Of a stretch of 64,000 bases of DNA, positions 37,301 to 48,274 are shown in pieces; the first letter of the stretch is position 1; the number at the start of each line of letters is the position of its first letter. Source of the stretch: Nissolia schottii (Eukaryota; Streptophyta; Magnoliopsida; Fabales; Fabaceae); NCBI GenBank assembly GCA_003254905.1, contig QANU01028969.1, positions 368,509 to 432,508 of the forward strand, read 5' to 3'. The translations under genes were made by a program, and so were the position numbers. The notes under the pieces are model-generated. The model did no database searches. It was not told the DNA's origin and saw only the letters and a program-made list of their open reading frames with translations.

Positions 37301-39237
37301 AATTACCAGAAATCAATAAGAAAAAACATGAAAAACCAAGATTTTTTTTCCGGAAAGGAGAGATCAGGTGAGGGAGAAGAAAACCAAAACTAATTATCCA
37401 TGTTCAATCAAAGTAACAACTTGTGGTCTGCAATCACAAGAACTAACACTAAGAGCCTTGCAACTTAAAAATTGCAACATGTACTCTATTTTAATTTTCT
37501 TGCACAAGAATTATAAAAAGTAGCACGTTCCGACACTCACTCTAATCCTTTCCTCACAACTTTGGGTATTCAAATTATTTTAGAAGAAACATGAACTATT
37601 CCATAATTTAAGCTTATCACCCTACTCAGACTGATATGGCATTGGACCAGCCCCTGAGTAGCATAAGAATAATAGTCTTAACCACTATTATTGACAAATA
37701 GAATCAAAATCCTGTTTGAACCGAAGGCCACAACATATCAGTCAAACCACAAAACTTTATGAGGCAAGAGTACATACGAGTTCTTCCCAAAGGTGCTCAG
37801 AACTCCAATGTCAGGGATTTCACCAGAAAAGAAGTTGGTAGACAAGTTCCTAAGACAAGAAGGATCAGCATAAGCTGAAATTTAAGGTTATCAATATCAT
37901 TAAGTCTCAGAGCTAAATGCTAAATTAACTTACAAAAGTTGCAAATGTGAGAGACGGCCAATAGAGGAAGGTATAGCACCTTTCAATGAGTTGCTTGATA
38001 AATCCCTGTATGCAATGCAGTTGAAAAACAAAAACTATGTTAAGAGTTTAACTGAAACCTGAGCACAAACAGCTCCATAAGAAAGCAACTAAGCAAGTAA
38101 CAGATTCAAAGCACTATAAAGGAAAACTGGCAAAACCAATGGGTAGAAAACACCAGAGAGGGGACTTACAGAATATTTAAAAATGAAAGGTTTCCAATAG
38201 CTGCTGGTATGCCACCTTGGAAATAGTTAGCCCTCAAGTACCTTTCAACAGAATCAGATTGCACACGTCAGCCATTCAGATTTCAACATGATTTAAAAGG
38301 AAAGGATGAACATAAATTAGTATTCAAACAAGGGTTTTGCTAACAGGTGCCCTAACATGGGGCACTTGTTAAGGAATCAATATAGGATTTTATAATTTTA
38401 ATACATTGAATACATGGAATGCTTCAAAATTTTCTATTTTTGACTTCTTAAAGAATCAACATTGCAAACTTCTAACAAAGAAGTTGAACAAATTCCACTT
38501 ACAGCGCTCTTAGCTCGGTACAATTGGTGATTTCATTAGGAATGACCCCATGCAACCCGTTCTGGTGAAGTGCCCTGAAGCCATTGAACAGAACAATAAT
38601 GAAATAACTCTCAACACATGCAAGCTCACCACAATCCTTGGAGTTAAGAGTGTTCCTACTACTTACAGTCTCTGAAGTCTGCTGAGTTTGCCAATGCTGG
38701 GCGATATGATACCTCCAAGTTGCATGTACGGAAGGTTTCTAAAAGAACACAAGGCACAGATTCAAAATCAGTTCAAAGAGTGGGAAAAAAAGTAATAACT
38801 AATAGAATGAAGGGGGTAATGCAATGCAATGCAATGCAATGTGATGTGTGTTTTGCATACATAGAGCGAACTCTTTGTTCACCATCAGCACCATCAGTGT
38901 GACAAGTGATACCAGTCCAAGCACAAGGAGACTCATCTAGCTCTTGCCAGTTGCTCAGAACATTTTTGCTGTCATTCAAAGTGCTCTTCATCTCCAACAA
39001 TGTCAGACCTAACTCATGAAAATGAAAATGCCTTAAAGTTCAAAACTTCAATTACAAAAATCCGTTTTTCCCCCCTTTGGTGGAAGCATTAGAGAAGAGG
39101 GTTTGAAGCTGAAAAAAGAAATGGGGTTCATAGTTCTTACCGTCTTGGGTGAGAGCAAGAGAGGAGGTGCACAAAAGTGTGGTCAAAATCAACGAGAAAC
39201 ACCACACTGCATTTCCCATTTCCCCAGCCGAGCTCAA
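34329..39237 (-). CDS. LRR receptor-like kinase, At5g62710 type
   Basis: Minus-strand exons are 39237-39141, 39008-38861, five of exactly 72 bases (38738-38667, 38574-38503, 38241-38170, 38005-37934, 37849-37778), 37211-37105, 37017-36844, 36767-36435, 35788-35531, 34766-34633 and 34550-34329. They give 610 aa. The order is signal peptide (core [15 protein letters not shown]), N-cap with [10 protein letters not shown], LRRs (each 72-base exon encodes one 24-residue repeat), single membrane span ([20 protein letters not shown]), then kinase. Seen in the kinase are the glycine loop GSGGFGTV (327-334), catalytic Lys 348, HRD at 445-447 and DFG at 465-467, so it looks catalytically competent. A second Met at residue 7 would give 604 aa. 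Ligand and pathway are unknown. Intron 8 uses a GC donor (CAG|GCAAGT). Confidence 0.93.
36012..36290 (+). repeat. copia/TRIM-like LTR remnant in RLK intron
   Basis: Within the intron between the two kinase-coding exons, TGTTAGAATATATTGAGATA opens a segment with a CCTATAAATAGGCG promoter-like box and TTTGTATTTGACAACACAAC, typical of small copia LTRs. Terminal CA and target duplication were not secured. Confidence 0.4.
38334..38480. repeat. partial MITE in RLK intron
   Basis: GGGTTTTGCTAACAGGTGCC followed by GGGGCACTTGTTAAGGAATC matches the arm of the MITE at 2911-3093. It lies in the intron between LRR exons 4 and 5 and does not affect the splice sites. Confidence 0.5.
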
Positions 39238-39239
39238 TC

Positions 39240-40033
39240 AAGTTTTGAACTTCGAAGTTCCTCTGAGAGAGAAAGTGAGTGGGAAAAAGTGATGGATTCC
39301 AGTGGAGGGTTTGGGAGTGTGATGCCAAAGTAGACCCCAAAGGCCAAAAGTGGTTACTTTGAATCAAACTTTGAAGTTTAAAACGAAAAATAATATAATA
39401 TTAGTAATATGTTAATAATAATTTGAAGCAGGAACAAAAAAGGGTGCTTTGATTTTATTCCAATGGTATATTTTATGAAGAAGGGTGAAAAAAGGACAAG
39501 TTTTTTGAAAGCTGGAATGAAAAGTGTAGCAGTGTGAAGTAGCCGTTCATCGGAGCCAGATTCAAACAGAAAATTTCCTAACCACTCTCTCGTCTTGGCG
39601 CAAAAGTTGCACTCGCCGGTAATTTATCACATTGTAATACGCAAGAGCCAATGGGAAAAGAGCTTGATGGCCAGGTCATCAAGGGTTTTACACGTGTCTG
39701 TGATCGAGAAGGAGAGTGGTGGGATTCGTCGCATTGGCGCGTAGCGTATTTGGTGGGCGCATGTCTGAGATAGGCCAGACATTTGGAAGAACTATTATTA
39801 ATTATTATTATTAATATAATAAAGCCAGAGGGCACTGGTCCATTATTATTACATTGATGATTTGATTTGATTTTCATTCATTGGCGGGATGGTTCTCTTT
39901 TCGTGTTTCTACCCTGCTTGTTTTGAAATTTGGCAGTAAATAAGTTACAGGGTGGTGCACTTTATGCAAAGATAAATTTGCCAATTTGGCATTAAATAAT
40001 GTAATAGGGTGTATGTATTATGTTTAAGAGTTC
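39240..40033. other. RLK 5' flank, intergenic
   Basis: Upstream of the minus-strand RLK start. No gene is supported; GC-richer DNA at 39540-39760 could include promoter sequence. Confidence 0.3.
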
Positions 40034-40248
40034 TGTTACACGTATATCAAAAATCATACACCATACATACATTTCGTATTTATATACATAAAGTTTGTGT
40101 TTTAACTCACGTAATGTTTGTGTACTTAATTAAGTATAATTGAGAGTATCATTTACAAGTTTGTAATGTTTGTACACTCATGATAATTAATTTTATGTAT
40201 TATTAATAGTGTATGTATGAGTGTATGAAATTGGGTGTACATGTAGCA
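40034..40248. repeat. MITE with TGTTACACGTAT / GTACATGTAGCA ends
   Basis: The left end TGTTACACGTATATCAAAAA then TCATACACCATACATAC is mirrored by the right end, which reads in reverse TGCTACATGTACACCCAATT then TCATACACTCATACATAC. The terminal motif is shared with the element ending at about 2362. Confidence 0.6.
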
Positions 40249-41317
40249 TTTTTGTATGTTTAAAAGGGATGTAGAATTAACATTTTCCCTATAACAATAT
40301 TATTATAGAGCATTCAAGATAACACGGAAAAGTGAGTTAAAACTTTCAGTTAACCGATATAGCAAATGGCACACACGAGTTTCCAACCTCATCATAACTA
40401 TTGTTTCGGTACTGACCCTTGTAATTTACTTGGGATGCATGCTCCTATGTCTCCTAACCGAATCTCTGGACTTTGGCAACAAAATATCAAGCTTTTCACA
40501 TGCCAATAAGAAGTTGGACACCAAATTAAGGCACGTGATATTATTTCTAACCCATCTCCAGCTACTCTCCTCTTACATCACCAATTTATCCTCAATGAGA
40601 AATGTTGTTCCTCATGGAGAAATATCCTGTATTGTGATAAAGAAATTGTGACGAATTAAATGTTACTGTTTAGTAAAGATATAACCAGAATTTTATAAAA
40701 ACCATGATATTGTTGTGGCTGGATGAGATATAGAGGTGAAACTTGCTTCCATTTAATGATAAAACGACTTGAGTGACAATTAATTTCAGGTAAAAATTTT
40801 GATTATCTAGCTATTTTCATTGGACTAGAATTATTTTAGGTTCAAAATGAACATCACAATATCATATTATCATAGAGATAGATACAACCATTTTAAATAA
40901 TTAAAATTATCATAAAATTTATATATTTGATTTTGATGTATGTTTTTTCTCCTTTCATAACATAAAATTGTCATTTTCATTTAGCACAACAGTATTTCTT
41001 AATCTCTTATTCATTAGCATCTCTTATTCTCCACAACCCCATGATGTCCGTTCTTTCCTCACTGAAGGTCGCAATAATATAGCACCACTCCTCACAAATC
41101 ACACGTCAACTCATCCCCCGAGTTATTTGTGTTAGGCCAGCTGAAAAATCTCACAATTTTGAATGCCTAGAAAGAATCAACCATTTGGGCATAAGGAAAA
41201 TTAATCCCTCTCTAAATTTGTGGTCATATCATAACAGAATACACAAAACTCGAGAGATTCTGTAGATTCGCATGTGAAAGAAAGAGTGGAACTGAGTTAG
41301 AATCACAGCTTCAAAAA
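40249..41317. other. 5' flank of the NPF pseudogene
   Basis: AT-rich, no gene seen. It may retain the old promoter of the NPF copy that starts at 41318. Confidence 0.35.
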
Positions 41318-41763
41318 ATGGAGAATGAAACCACTAATAGTTCTCCTCCTCCACTAGAGCAAGAACATGGGCAAATACCTTCACCATCTCCACAAGCAGG
41401 AGGATGGAGATCAGTCAAATACATCATTGGTAGCTTCCTCTACAATTTTTACAATTTTAATAGGCATTATTCTATCAACAAATACCATTTCCATAAGTAC
41501 TTTTCTTGCAAATTATTGATTTCATTGTTTTCTTTTTTAAGGGAATGAGTCGTTTGAGAAACTGGCATCCATGACCTTGATATCAAATCTAACAGTGTAC
41601 CTGCTCACGAATTATAACTTGAGTGGCATATTTGTGGTTAATGTGGTGCAAATTTGGAATGGATCCTCCAACATTGCATCATAGTCGGTGCTTTCTCTCC
41701 GATGCTTATTTGGGAAGGTTCCGGACACTCCTCTATGGCCCTATTGCATCACTTCTGGTAGGT
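41318..41763 (+). pseudogene. truncated NPF2-type transporter copy
   Basis: Exon 1 (41318-41429) and exon 2 (from 41542) join with the same phase as the intact NPF gene at 53215, giving ...KYIIGNESFEKLAS..., including an ExxEK motif (ESFEK) of proton-coupled NPF carriers. Exon 2 continues LISNLTVYLLTNYNLSGIF and QIWNGSSNIAS, then breaks. A one-base loss near 41682 creates TAG, and a second one-base loss follows within about 15 bases, after which SDAYLGRF-like sequence resumes. Exons 3 and 4 are absent. The TRIM array starts about 150 bases downstream in what would be intron 2. It is a tandem duplicate of the NPF2 locus, now dead. Confidence 0.85.
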
Positions 41764-41911
41764 AAAATCGAAACATTTTTCTGACTCCTAGTCACTTTGC
41801 ATCATGTTTGTGTCATGCCATGCACATAATGTTCCTTTATTTTCATTAGTCATTTTATATGTTTCCACTTTTCAGCGATACACCATTAGATTCCCAAAAT
41901 GTCTAACTTCC

Positions 41912-42151
41912 TGTTAAACATAGTGAAAAATCGATAAATGGGACACCAAAAAATATAGAAGAAATTTAGATAACAGAGAAATAATATAATTATATTATGA
42001 GAGTTGTGTGTCTTTACATAGGAGACTAAGCCTATTTATAGGCTGAAGACTCAACGGCCAAAACACAACGGCAAAAAATAAATTACAATCAATTAATAAG
42101 ACTAAATCAAATCAAATCAATTATGATCATTAATATAAATTATTCTTAACA
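41912..42151 (-). repeat. TRIM LTR A
   Basis: 240 bases. It differs from the other two at a handful of sites (for example CATAGTG against CATCGTG, and ATATAATTATATT against ATAGAACTGTATT), so it is the most diverged of the three. Confidence 0.88.
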
Positions 42152-42474
42152 CCCTCCCTCAAGCTAAAGCTCACCGAGCTTTAAGCTTGTCATAGTTAAA
42201 CGGAGGGCTGAGTGGGCTAGAACCAACAAAACGGCAACAAAGGCTGGGCGGAACCAGCGAAGGCAACAGTGGCTGGACGGAACCAGCGAAGGCAACAACG
42301 GAGGCAACATCAGGAGTTGGGCGGAACCAACTAAGGCAACATCGAGAGCTAGGCGGAACTAGTAAAGGCAACAATGATAGGCAACAATCGAGACTACGCG
42401 GAGGCAGATTAAGTCAACATCAAGATTATGTGGAGGCGGCGGAAGCGGGAATATGGGTTCAAGGTGGGAACCAT

Positions 42475-42487
42475 GGCTCTGATACCA
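42475..42487 (-). other. TRIM primer-binding site 1
   Basis: On the minus strand TGGTATCAGAGCC directly follows LTR B. This is the standard initiator Met-tRNA primer site of plant copia and TRIM elements. Confidence 0.88.
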
Positions 42488-42727
42488 TGTTAAACATCGT
42501 GAAAAATCGATAAATGGGACACCAAAAAATATAGAAGAAATTTAGATAACAGAGAAATAATAGAACTGTATTATGAGAGTTGTGTGTCTTTACATAGGAG
42601 GCTGAGCCTATTTATAGGCTGAAGACTCAACGGCCAAAACACAACGGCAAAAAATAAATTACAATCAATTAATAAGACTAAATCAAATCAAATCAATTAT
42701 GATCATTAATATAAATTATTCTTAACA
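42488..42727 (-). repeat. TRIM LTR B (shared central LTR)
   Basis: 240 bases. It serves as the 3' LTR of one unit and the 5' LTR of the other, as expected if two units share it after recombination. Confidence 0.88.
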
Positions 42728-43079
42728 CCCTCCCTCAAGCTAAAGCTCACCGAGCTTTAAGCTTGTCATAGTTCAACGGAGGGCTGAGTGGGGTAGAACC
42801 AACAAAACGGCAACAAAGGCTGGGCGGAACCAGCGAAGGCAACAGTGGCTGGGCGGAAACAGCGAAGGCAACAGTGGCTGGACAGAACCAGCGAAGGCAA
42901 CAACGGAGGCAACATCAGGAGTTGGGCGGAACCAACTAAGGCAACATCGAGAGCTAGGCGGAACTAGTAAAGGCAACAATGATAGGCAACAATCAAGACT
43001 ACGCGGAGGCAGATTAAGTCAACATCAAGATTATGTGGAGGCGGCGGAAGCGGGAATATGGGTTCAAGGTGGGAACCAT

Positions 43080-43092
43080 GGCTCTGATACCA
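43080..43092 (-). other. TRIM primer-binding site 2
   Basis: Same TGGTATCAGAGCC, directly next to LTR C. Confidence 0.88.
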
Positions 43093-43332
43093 TGTTAAAC
43101 ATCGTGAAAAATCGATAAATGGGACACCAAAAAATATAGAAGAAATTTAGATAACAGAGAAATAATAGAAATGTATTATGAGAGTTGTGTGTCTTTACAT
43201 AGGAGGCTGAGCCTATTTATAGGCTGAAGACTCAACGGCCAAAATACAACGACAAAAAATAAATTACAATCAATTAATAAGACTAAATCAAATCAAATCA
43301 ATTATGATCATTAATATAAATTATTCTTAACA
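43093..43332 (-). repeat. TRIM LTR C
   Basis: 240 bases, closest in sequence to LTR B. It is followed by TTTCC, a near-match to the CTTCC before LTR A. Confidence 0.88.
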
Positions 43333-43843
43333 TTTCCAATGTGCGCTCTTGATATTAAATTTTTTAAGGAGAGTAATTGATTTTTTATTTTATATATAAA
43401 AAAGTTGCCTGAATAAACTTTTAATTATAAATTATGAGTAATGTTAAATAGCTCGAATGAGCTATCAGAATCACATGAGTTATTAGAATCATCATTGTCC
43501 AACACATTTGAAAAGAAAAGAAAAGAGTGGTTACAATAAAAAGTGTAGGGCCCACAAATTGGTATCAATTTTGAAAGGGTTATTATGTTTTTGATCCCTG
43601 TAAAATTTGAAAGTTTGGTTTTAGTTCCTATATAAAAGTTTTAGTCCCTGCAAAATTTAAAAGTTTGGTTTTAGTCCCTAGAGTTGGATGGGAGTTGATT
43701 GTGCTGACGTGGACGTCTCATGCGCTAACGCGGCGCGCTACGTGGCATAACCCCCCACAAAAACCCAATCCATGACCCATGACCCGGAAGCCCGACCCGT
43801 TTTTTAACTAAAAAGAAATAATTGAAAACAACCCCCAGCCCTC

Positions 43844-44437
43844 TGCAACGGTTAGCAAGGACAGTATGGGAAACTTAGAAAATGAAGGGGGCAAAAAGGG
43901 AAAGAGCATCGTGAGCACGATGGGAAGCCAGGGAAATGCGCCAGAGAATGTCGAGGCCGCTAGAGAACGTGGCCAAATGGCAAGGGATACGTAGAAGCAG
44001 AACGTGCGCAGGAGCGTACGTGTGAGGGGAAACAACGCTAAATGGAAGGAATTCGTGATGGGAGGACTCATGAGTGTAGTGAGTAAATCTTTCTCTCTGT
44101 AATTTTCTCTCTTGCTCATTTCTCGTTCTCGTTCTCTAAGACCGTTTCTTTCTCAGGTTAGTGACGCCGACCTCTCGCCGGCGAAGAGTGTAACCGTGCA
44201 CAACAGTCCTTTATCCCCTTCGGGTGAGCTCATTGGGGAGGCTGCTGTCGTTGGTGATCGGGAACCTCCTGTCCCTGCACCCTGAAGCTCTGCCCTGTTC
44301 TCAGTTCGTGACCCCTTTTGTGCAAGCACTTGAACTCTGTTTTAGTTTGTCTTTTTCTGAACTAATTTTGTTTAGTTTGCAAGCGGAGGAATTATTTACT
44401 TAGTCAGTTAAATTTTGGTACCAATCATACTGTTACA
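43844..44437 (+). repeat. chromovirus 5' LTR
   Basis: It starts TGCAACGGTTAGCAAG and ends CATACTGTTACA. The next bases, TTTGGTGCTTTCATC, are a likely primer-binding site. Confidence 0.9.
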
Positions 44438-44458
44438 TTTGGTGCTTTCATCATTACC

Positions 44459-45350
44459 ATGGCACCGGAGAAGACGGATATCACGAGGATAATGGAGATG
44501 CTCAAAGAGGCAGCACGAGCACGCAAGCAACAGGATACTCGCATTATGATGCTCAAAACCGCTCTCCAAACTTACCTCAATCACACCGTAAACTCTGAGA
44601 ACCACGGTGGTCAGAACTCATCCCCGACGGGCCACAGTAACCACTAGAAACAACCATTCTATGTCAGAAATGTGAAACTCGAATTTCCCAGGTTTGATGG
44701 ATCTGGGGTGTTGGACTGGATTTTCAAAGCAAATCAGTTTTTCGACTACTACCAAATAGCAGACGAGGATCGAGTTACTATCGCCTCCGTTCACATGGAA
44801 AATGATGCTATACCTTGGTTTCAAGTGTCACACAAGACATACCCATTCCACTCATGGCAAGAACTAACCAGGGCAATGGAAATCGAATTCGGACCATCAC
44901 CATTTGAAGCTACTAGAGGTAACCTTTTAAAATTGGTCCAGAAAACTACAGTCAATGCCTATTATATCACCTTCATGTCAATAGAGTCTATCGCATCAGC
45001 CCAGATGCTCTCCTGGATTGCTTCATCAGTGGTTTGAAAGAAGATATCAAAAGAGATGTGTTAGCTCAAAGCCCTGACAATTTATTAAGAGCTGTCGCAC
45101 TAGCAAGGTTGTATGAGGAAAGATACACTCCTAGGGCCAAAAATCTGCAGAACCAAACCAGGAACCAGGCCTGGTAGTCACAATTTCCTTACCAACCAAG
45201 GGCACCTCCAAGAAATAACTTACCTCATTTGCTGCCAAATCCTGAAAATAACTTAGACAAAGAGAAAGGGCGACCACCATTTATAAAGAGAATCAGTCCA
45301 GCAGAAATGCAATTCAAGAGGGAACAAGGCTTATGCTTCACGTGTGACTA
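44459..45350 (+). pseudogene. chromovirus gag, broken
   Basis: ATG at 44459 begins MAPEKTDITRIMEMLKEAAR. After a TAG at about 44648 the frame continues with the retrotransposon gag core (VKLEFPRFDGSGVLDWIFKA, then FQVSHKTYPFHSWQEL). A frameshift near 44980 moves the frame before YRISPDALLDCFISGLKED, and another TAG sits near 45177. The region ends in LCFTCDY, the first two Cys of a CCHC zinc knuckle, where an internal deletion begins. Confidence 0.85.
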
Positions 45351-47672
45351 TCAAATGCACCAGCAACATCCAAAGCTTGATGAATGAGGTATTTCAGCTC
45401 TTCCTAAGGAAGTTTGTGTTGGTATTTTTTGATGATATTCTCATATATAGTTCCAATTGGCAACAACACTAGTACCATGTGGAATCAGTCATGAGATTGC
45501 TGTTAAAGGATAAATTATATGCAAAGTTATCCAAATGTGATTTTGGAATACAGCAAATTGAGTATTTGGGTCACACAATTTCTAAGGGAGGAGTAGCAAT
45601 GGACAAGGCAAAAATCCAAGCAATAACTGAATGACCACAACCCAAGAATTTAATTCCTAAGCCTCTCAGGCTACTATAGAAGATTTGTCAAGGGTTATGC
45701 GTCCATAGCAGCACCACTAACTGATTTACTAAAGAAAGATGCATTTTGCTGGTCTGAAAAAGCTACTACAGCCTTCAAGCATCTCAAAACAGCCCTCACT
45801 TCTGCCCTAGTCCTAGCCCTACCAGATTTTAAAAAATAGTTCACGATTGAAACTGATGCATCAGGACTGGGAATTGGAGCAATGCTAAGTCAAGAAAATC
45901 ACCCAATTGCATTTTTCTCCAAGAAACTATGTCCAACTATGCAAAAGAAATCAGCCTATGTGAGGGAGTTCTATGCGATTACAGAAGCACTAGCTAAGTT
46001 TAGGCATTACCTACTTGGTAACAAGTTCATCATCAAAACAGACCAAAAGAGCATCAAATCATTGCTGGAATAGAACCTGCAAACACCTGAGCAACAAGCC
46101 TGGCTACACAAATTCATAGGCTTCGATTTTGCAATTCAATACAAACCAGGAAAAGAGAACATTCCAGCTGATGCATTGTCAAGGTCATACTATATGACCT
46201 ATTCTATGTCAGACACCAATTGGTGGGAGGATCTAAAAAAAGCATTGCAGCAAGACACAGTATTAGCAGCACTCCAAGAGCAAATTCAAAAAGAACAAGG
46301 ACAACAAGGGCCATTCAAGATGCACCAGGGCATACTATTTTGGAAAAACAGAATTGTAATTCCAAAACATTCAGCAATCAAGACACAAATTTTGAAAGAA
46401 TGCCATGATTCCAAAATAGGAGGCCATTCGGGAGTACCAAGGACTTCAGCCAGAATAAGTTCTCAATTCTATTAGCAAGGGATGCACAAGGAAATCAAAG
46501 AATATGTCCTACAATGCCCTATATGCCAGCAAGCAAAGACAGAACACTTACTCCCTGCAGGGTTACTTCAACCACTGCCTATACCAAACAAAGTTTGGGA
46601 GGACATCGCCATGGATTTCATAACAGGACTTCCTCCATCACAAGGATATACAGTAATAATGGTAGTCATCGATAGATTGACAAAATTCGCTCATTTCTTG
46701 CCACTAAAGAAGGATTACACAAGCAGTAGTGTTGCAGACCTGTTCATGGCACAAATAGTCAAACTACATGGAATACCTAATTCAATTGTATCAGATAGAG
46801 ACAAAGTGTTCACCAGTTCATTCTGGGAGAGATTATTTCAGTTACATGGCACAAGACTAAAAAAGAGCTCAGCTTACCACCCACAAACAGATGGCCAAAT
46901 GGAAAATCTCAACAAGCTGCTTGAGATGTACTTAAGATGCTCTACATACAACAACCCAAGCAAATGGGTCAAGATGTTACCATGGGTTGAATATTGGTAC
47001 AACACTAGCTACCATAGTAGCATTGCAATGACACCGCTCCAAGCACTATATGGGAGGGAACCACCTCAATTGGTGAAATATGAATTACAAGCAACTGATC
47101 CTATTAGTTTGCAAGAATTGCTGTCAGAAAGAGATAAGCAATTGCAGCAGCTTAAAGCCAATCTGCAGAGGGCACAGACATACATGAAGAATTATGCAGA
47201 TAGAAAAAGAAGAGATGTTCAGCTACAGGTGGGAGACATGGTACTAGTCAAGCTTCAACCATATAGGCAACAGTCAGTTGCCTTAAGGAAGAACCAAAAA
47301 TTAGGGATGAAATTTTTTGGCCCATTCAAGGTCATGGCAAAAATAGGGCAGGTTGCTTACCAATTTCAGTTGCCAACCATAGCACGGATCCACAATGTGT
47401 TCCACATCTCTCAGTTGAAGAAATTTCAAGGACCTCACATACAACCTTACTTGCCATTACCCCTACAATCCACAGACACCAGCCTAATTTTGCAACTGCA
47501 AACCATTCTGCAACAACGACAGACACAGCAAGGAGAAAACAAAATTAAAGAGGTACTGGTACAATGGCAAGGAATTCCAGCAGCTGAAGCATCGTGGGAG
47601 AGTTATGATTCACTGAAGAACAACTACCTTCATTTCAACCTTGAGGACAAGGTTGAGCTTAAAGGGGGAGGT
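45350..47672 (+). pseudogene. chromovirus pol, 5'-deleted: RT, RNase H, integrase, chromodomain
   Basis: Sequence resumes at NAPAT, mid-RT, followed by [17 protein letters not shown], the FFDD form of the catalytic box. RT tail and RNase H follow (FTIETDASGLGIGAMLSQ), with stops at about 45470, 45631, 45838 and 46070. Integrase has the HHCC zinc region (ending CPICQQAK), and the D,D-35-E residues fall in MDFITGLPP, SDRDKVFT and DGQMENLN. A 483-codon open frame (46482-47933) holds most of integrase plus a chromodomain-like tail (KEVLVQWQGIPAAEASWESY) and runs on into the 3' LTR. Purine tract AAAGGGGGAGG lies at 47661. Many breaks are TGG or CAG turned into TAG or TGA, as cytosine deamination would cause. 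Confidence 0.88.
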
Positions 47673-47674
47673 AT

Positions 47675-48274
47675 TGCAACGGTTAGCAAGGGCAATATGG
47701 GAAACTTAGAAAACGAAGGGGGCAAAAAGGGAAAGAGCATCGTGAGCACGATGGGAAGCCAGGGAAATGCGCCAGAGAATGTCGAGGCCGTTAGAGAACG
47801 TGGCCGAATGGCAAGGGATACGCAGAAGCAGAACGTGCGCAGGAGCGTACGTGTGAGGGGAAACAACGCTAAATGGAAGGAATTCGTGATGGGAGGACTC
47901 ATGAGTGTAGTGAGTATATCTTTCTCTCTGTAATTTTCTCTCTTGCTCATCTCTCATTCTCGTTCTCGTTCTCTAAGACCGTTTCTTTCTCAGGCCAGTG
48001 ACGCTGACCTCTCGCCGGCGAAGAGCGTAACCGCGGACAGCAGTCCTTTATCCCCTTCGGGTGAGCTCGTTGGGGAGGTTGTTGTCGTTGGTGATCGGGA
48101 ACCTCCTGTCCCTGCGCCCTGAAGCTCTGCCCTGTTCTCAGTTCGTGACCCCTTTTGTGCAAGCACTTGAACTCTGTTTCAGTTTGTCTTTTTCTGAACT
48201 AATTTTGTTTAGTTTGCAAGCGGAGGAATTATTTACTTAGTCAGTTAAATTTTGGTACCAATCATACTGTTACA
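47675..48274 (+). repeat. chromovirus 3' LTR
   Basis: 600 bases, same ends as the 5' LTR. It carries one extra TTCTCG unit in the CTCGTTCTCGTTCTC stretch. Confidence 0.9.

Larger units (their letters stand above)
41912..43332 (-). mobile_element. tandem TRIM array: three LTRs, two internals
   Basis: Three near-identical 240-base LTRs (41912-42151, 42488-42727, 43093-43332) alternate with short internals of 336 and 365 bases. On the minus strand each LTR runs TGTTAAGAAT...TGTTTAACA-like, with a CCTATAAATAGGC promoter-like box. Each internal begins with TGGTATCAGAGCC, complementary to the initiator Met-tRNA 3' end, and ends with the purine tract TTGAGGGAGGG. The internal cannot encode retrotransposon proteins, so this is a terminal-repeat retrotransposon in miniature, probably mobilised by a copia element. 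Flanks CTTCC and TTTCC are a near-match target duplication. Confidence 0.9.
43844..48274 (+). mobile_element. defective Ty3/gypsy chromovirus, TSD CCCTC
   Basis: The 4431-base element is flanked by CCCTC (43839-43843 and 48275-48279). LTRs are 43844-44437 (594 b) and 47675-48274 (600 b). By eye they differ at about 20 sites, mostly transitions, plus a 6-base indel. The order gag, RT, RNase H, integrase, C-terminal chromodomain-like segment assigns it to Ty3/gypsy chromoviruses. The internal region is only 3.24 kb because protease and the first half of RT are deleted, and several stops interrupt the rest. It cannot be autonomous. Confidence 0.92.

Noticed and set aside
41401..41548. Extension of NPF exon 1 frame to 41548
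   Set aside because: It reads into intron 1; the GT at 41430 and AG at 41540 give the family-consistent join.
42171..42979. Minus-strand frames rich in WFRPT and LVPPS repeats
   Set aside because: They are the repeated internal region of the TRIM elements, which do not encode proteins.
47630..48162. Minus-strand frames over the chromovirus LTRs
   Set aside because: Antisense shadows of the LTR; the same frames appear in both LTR copies.
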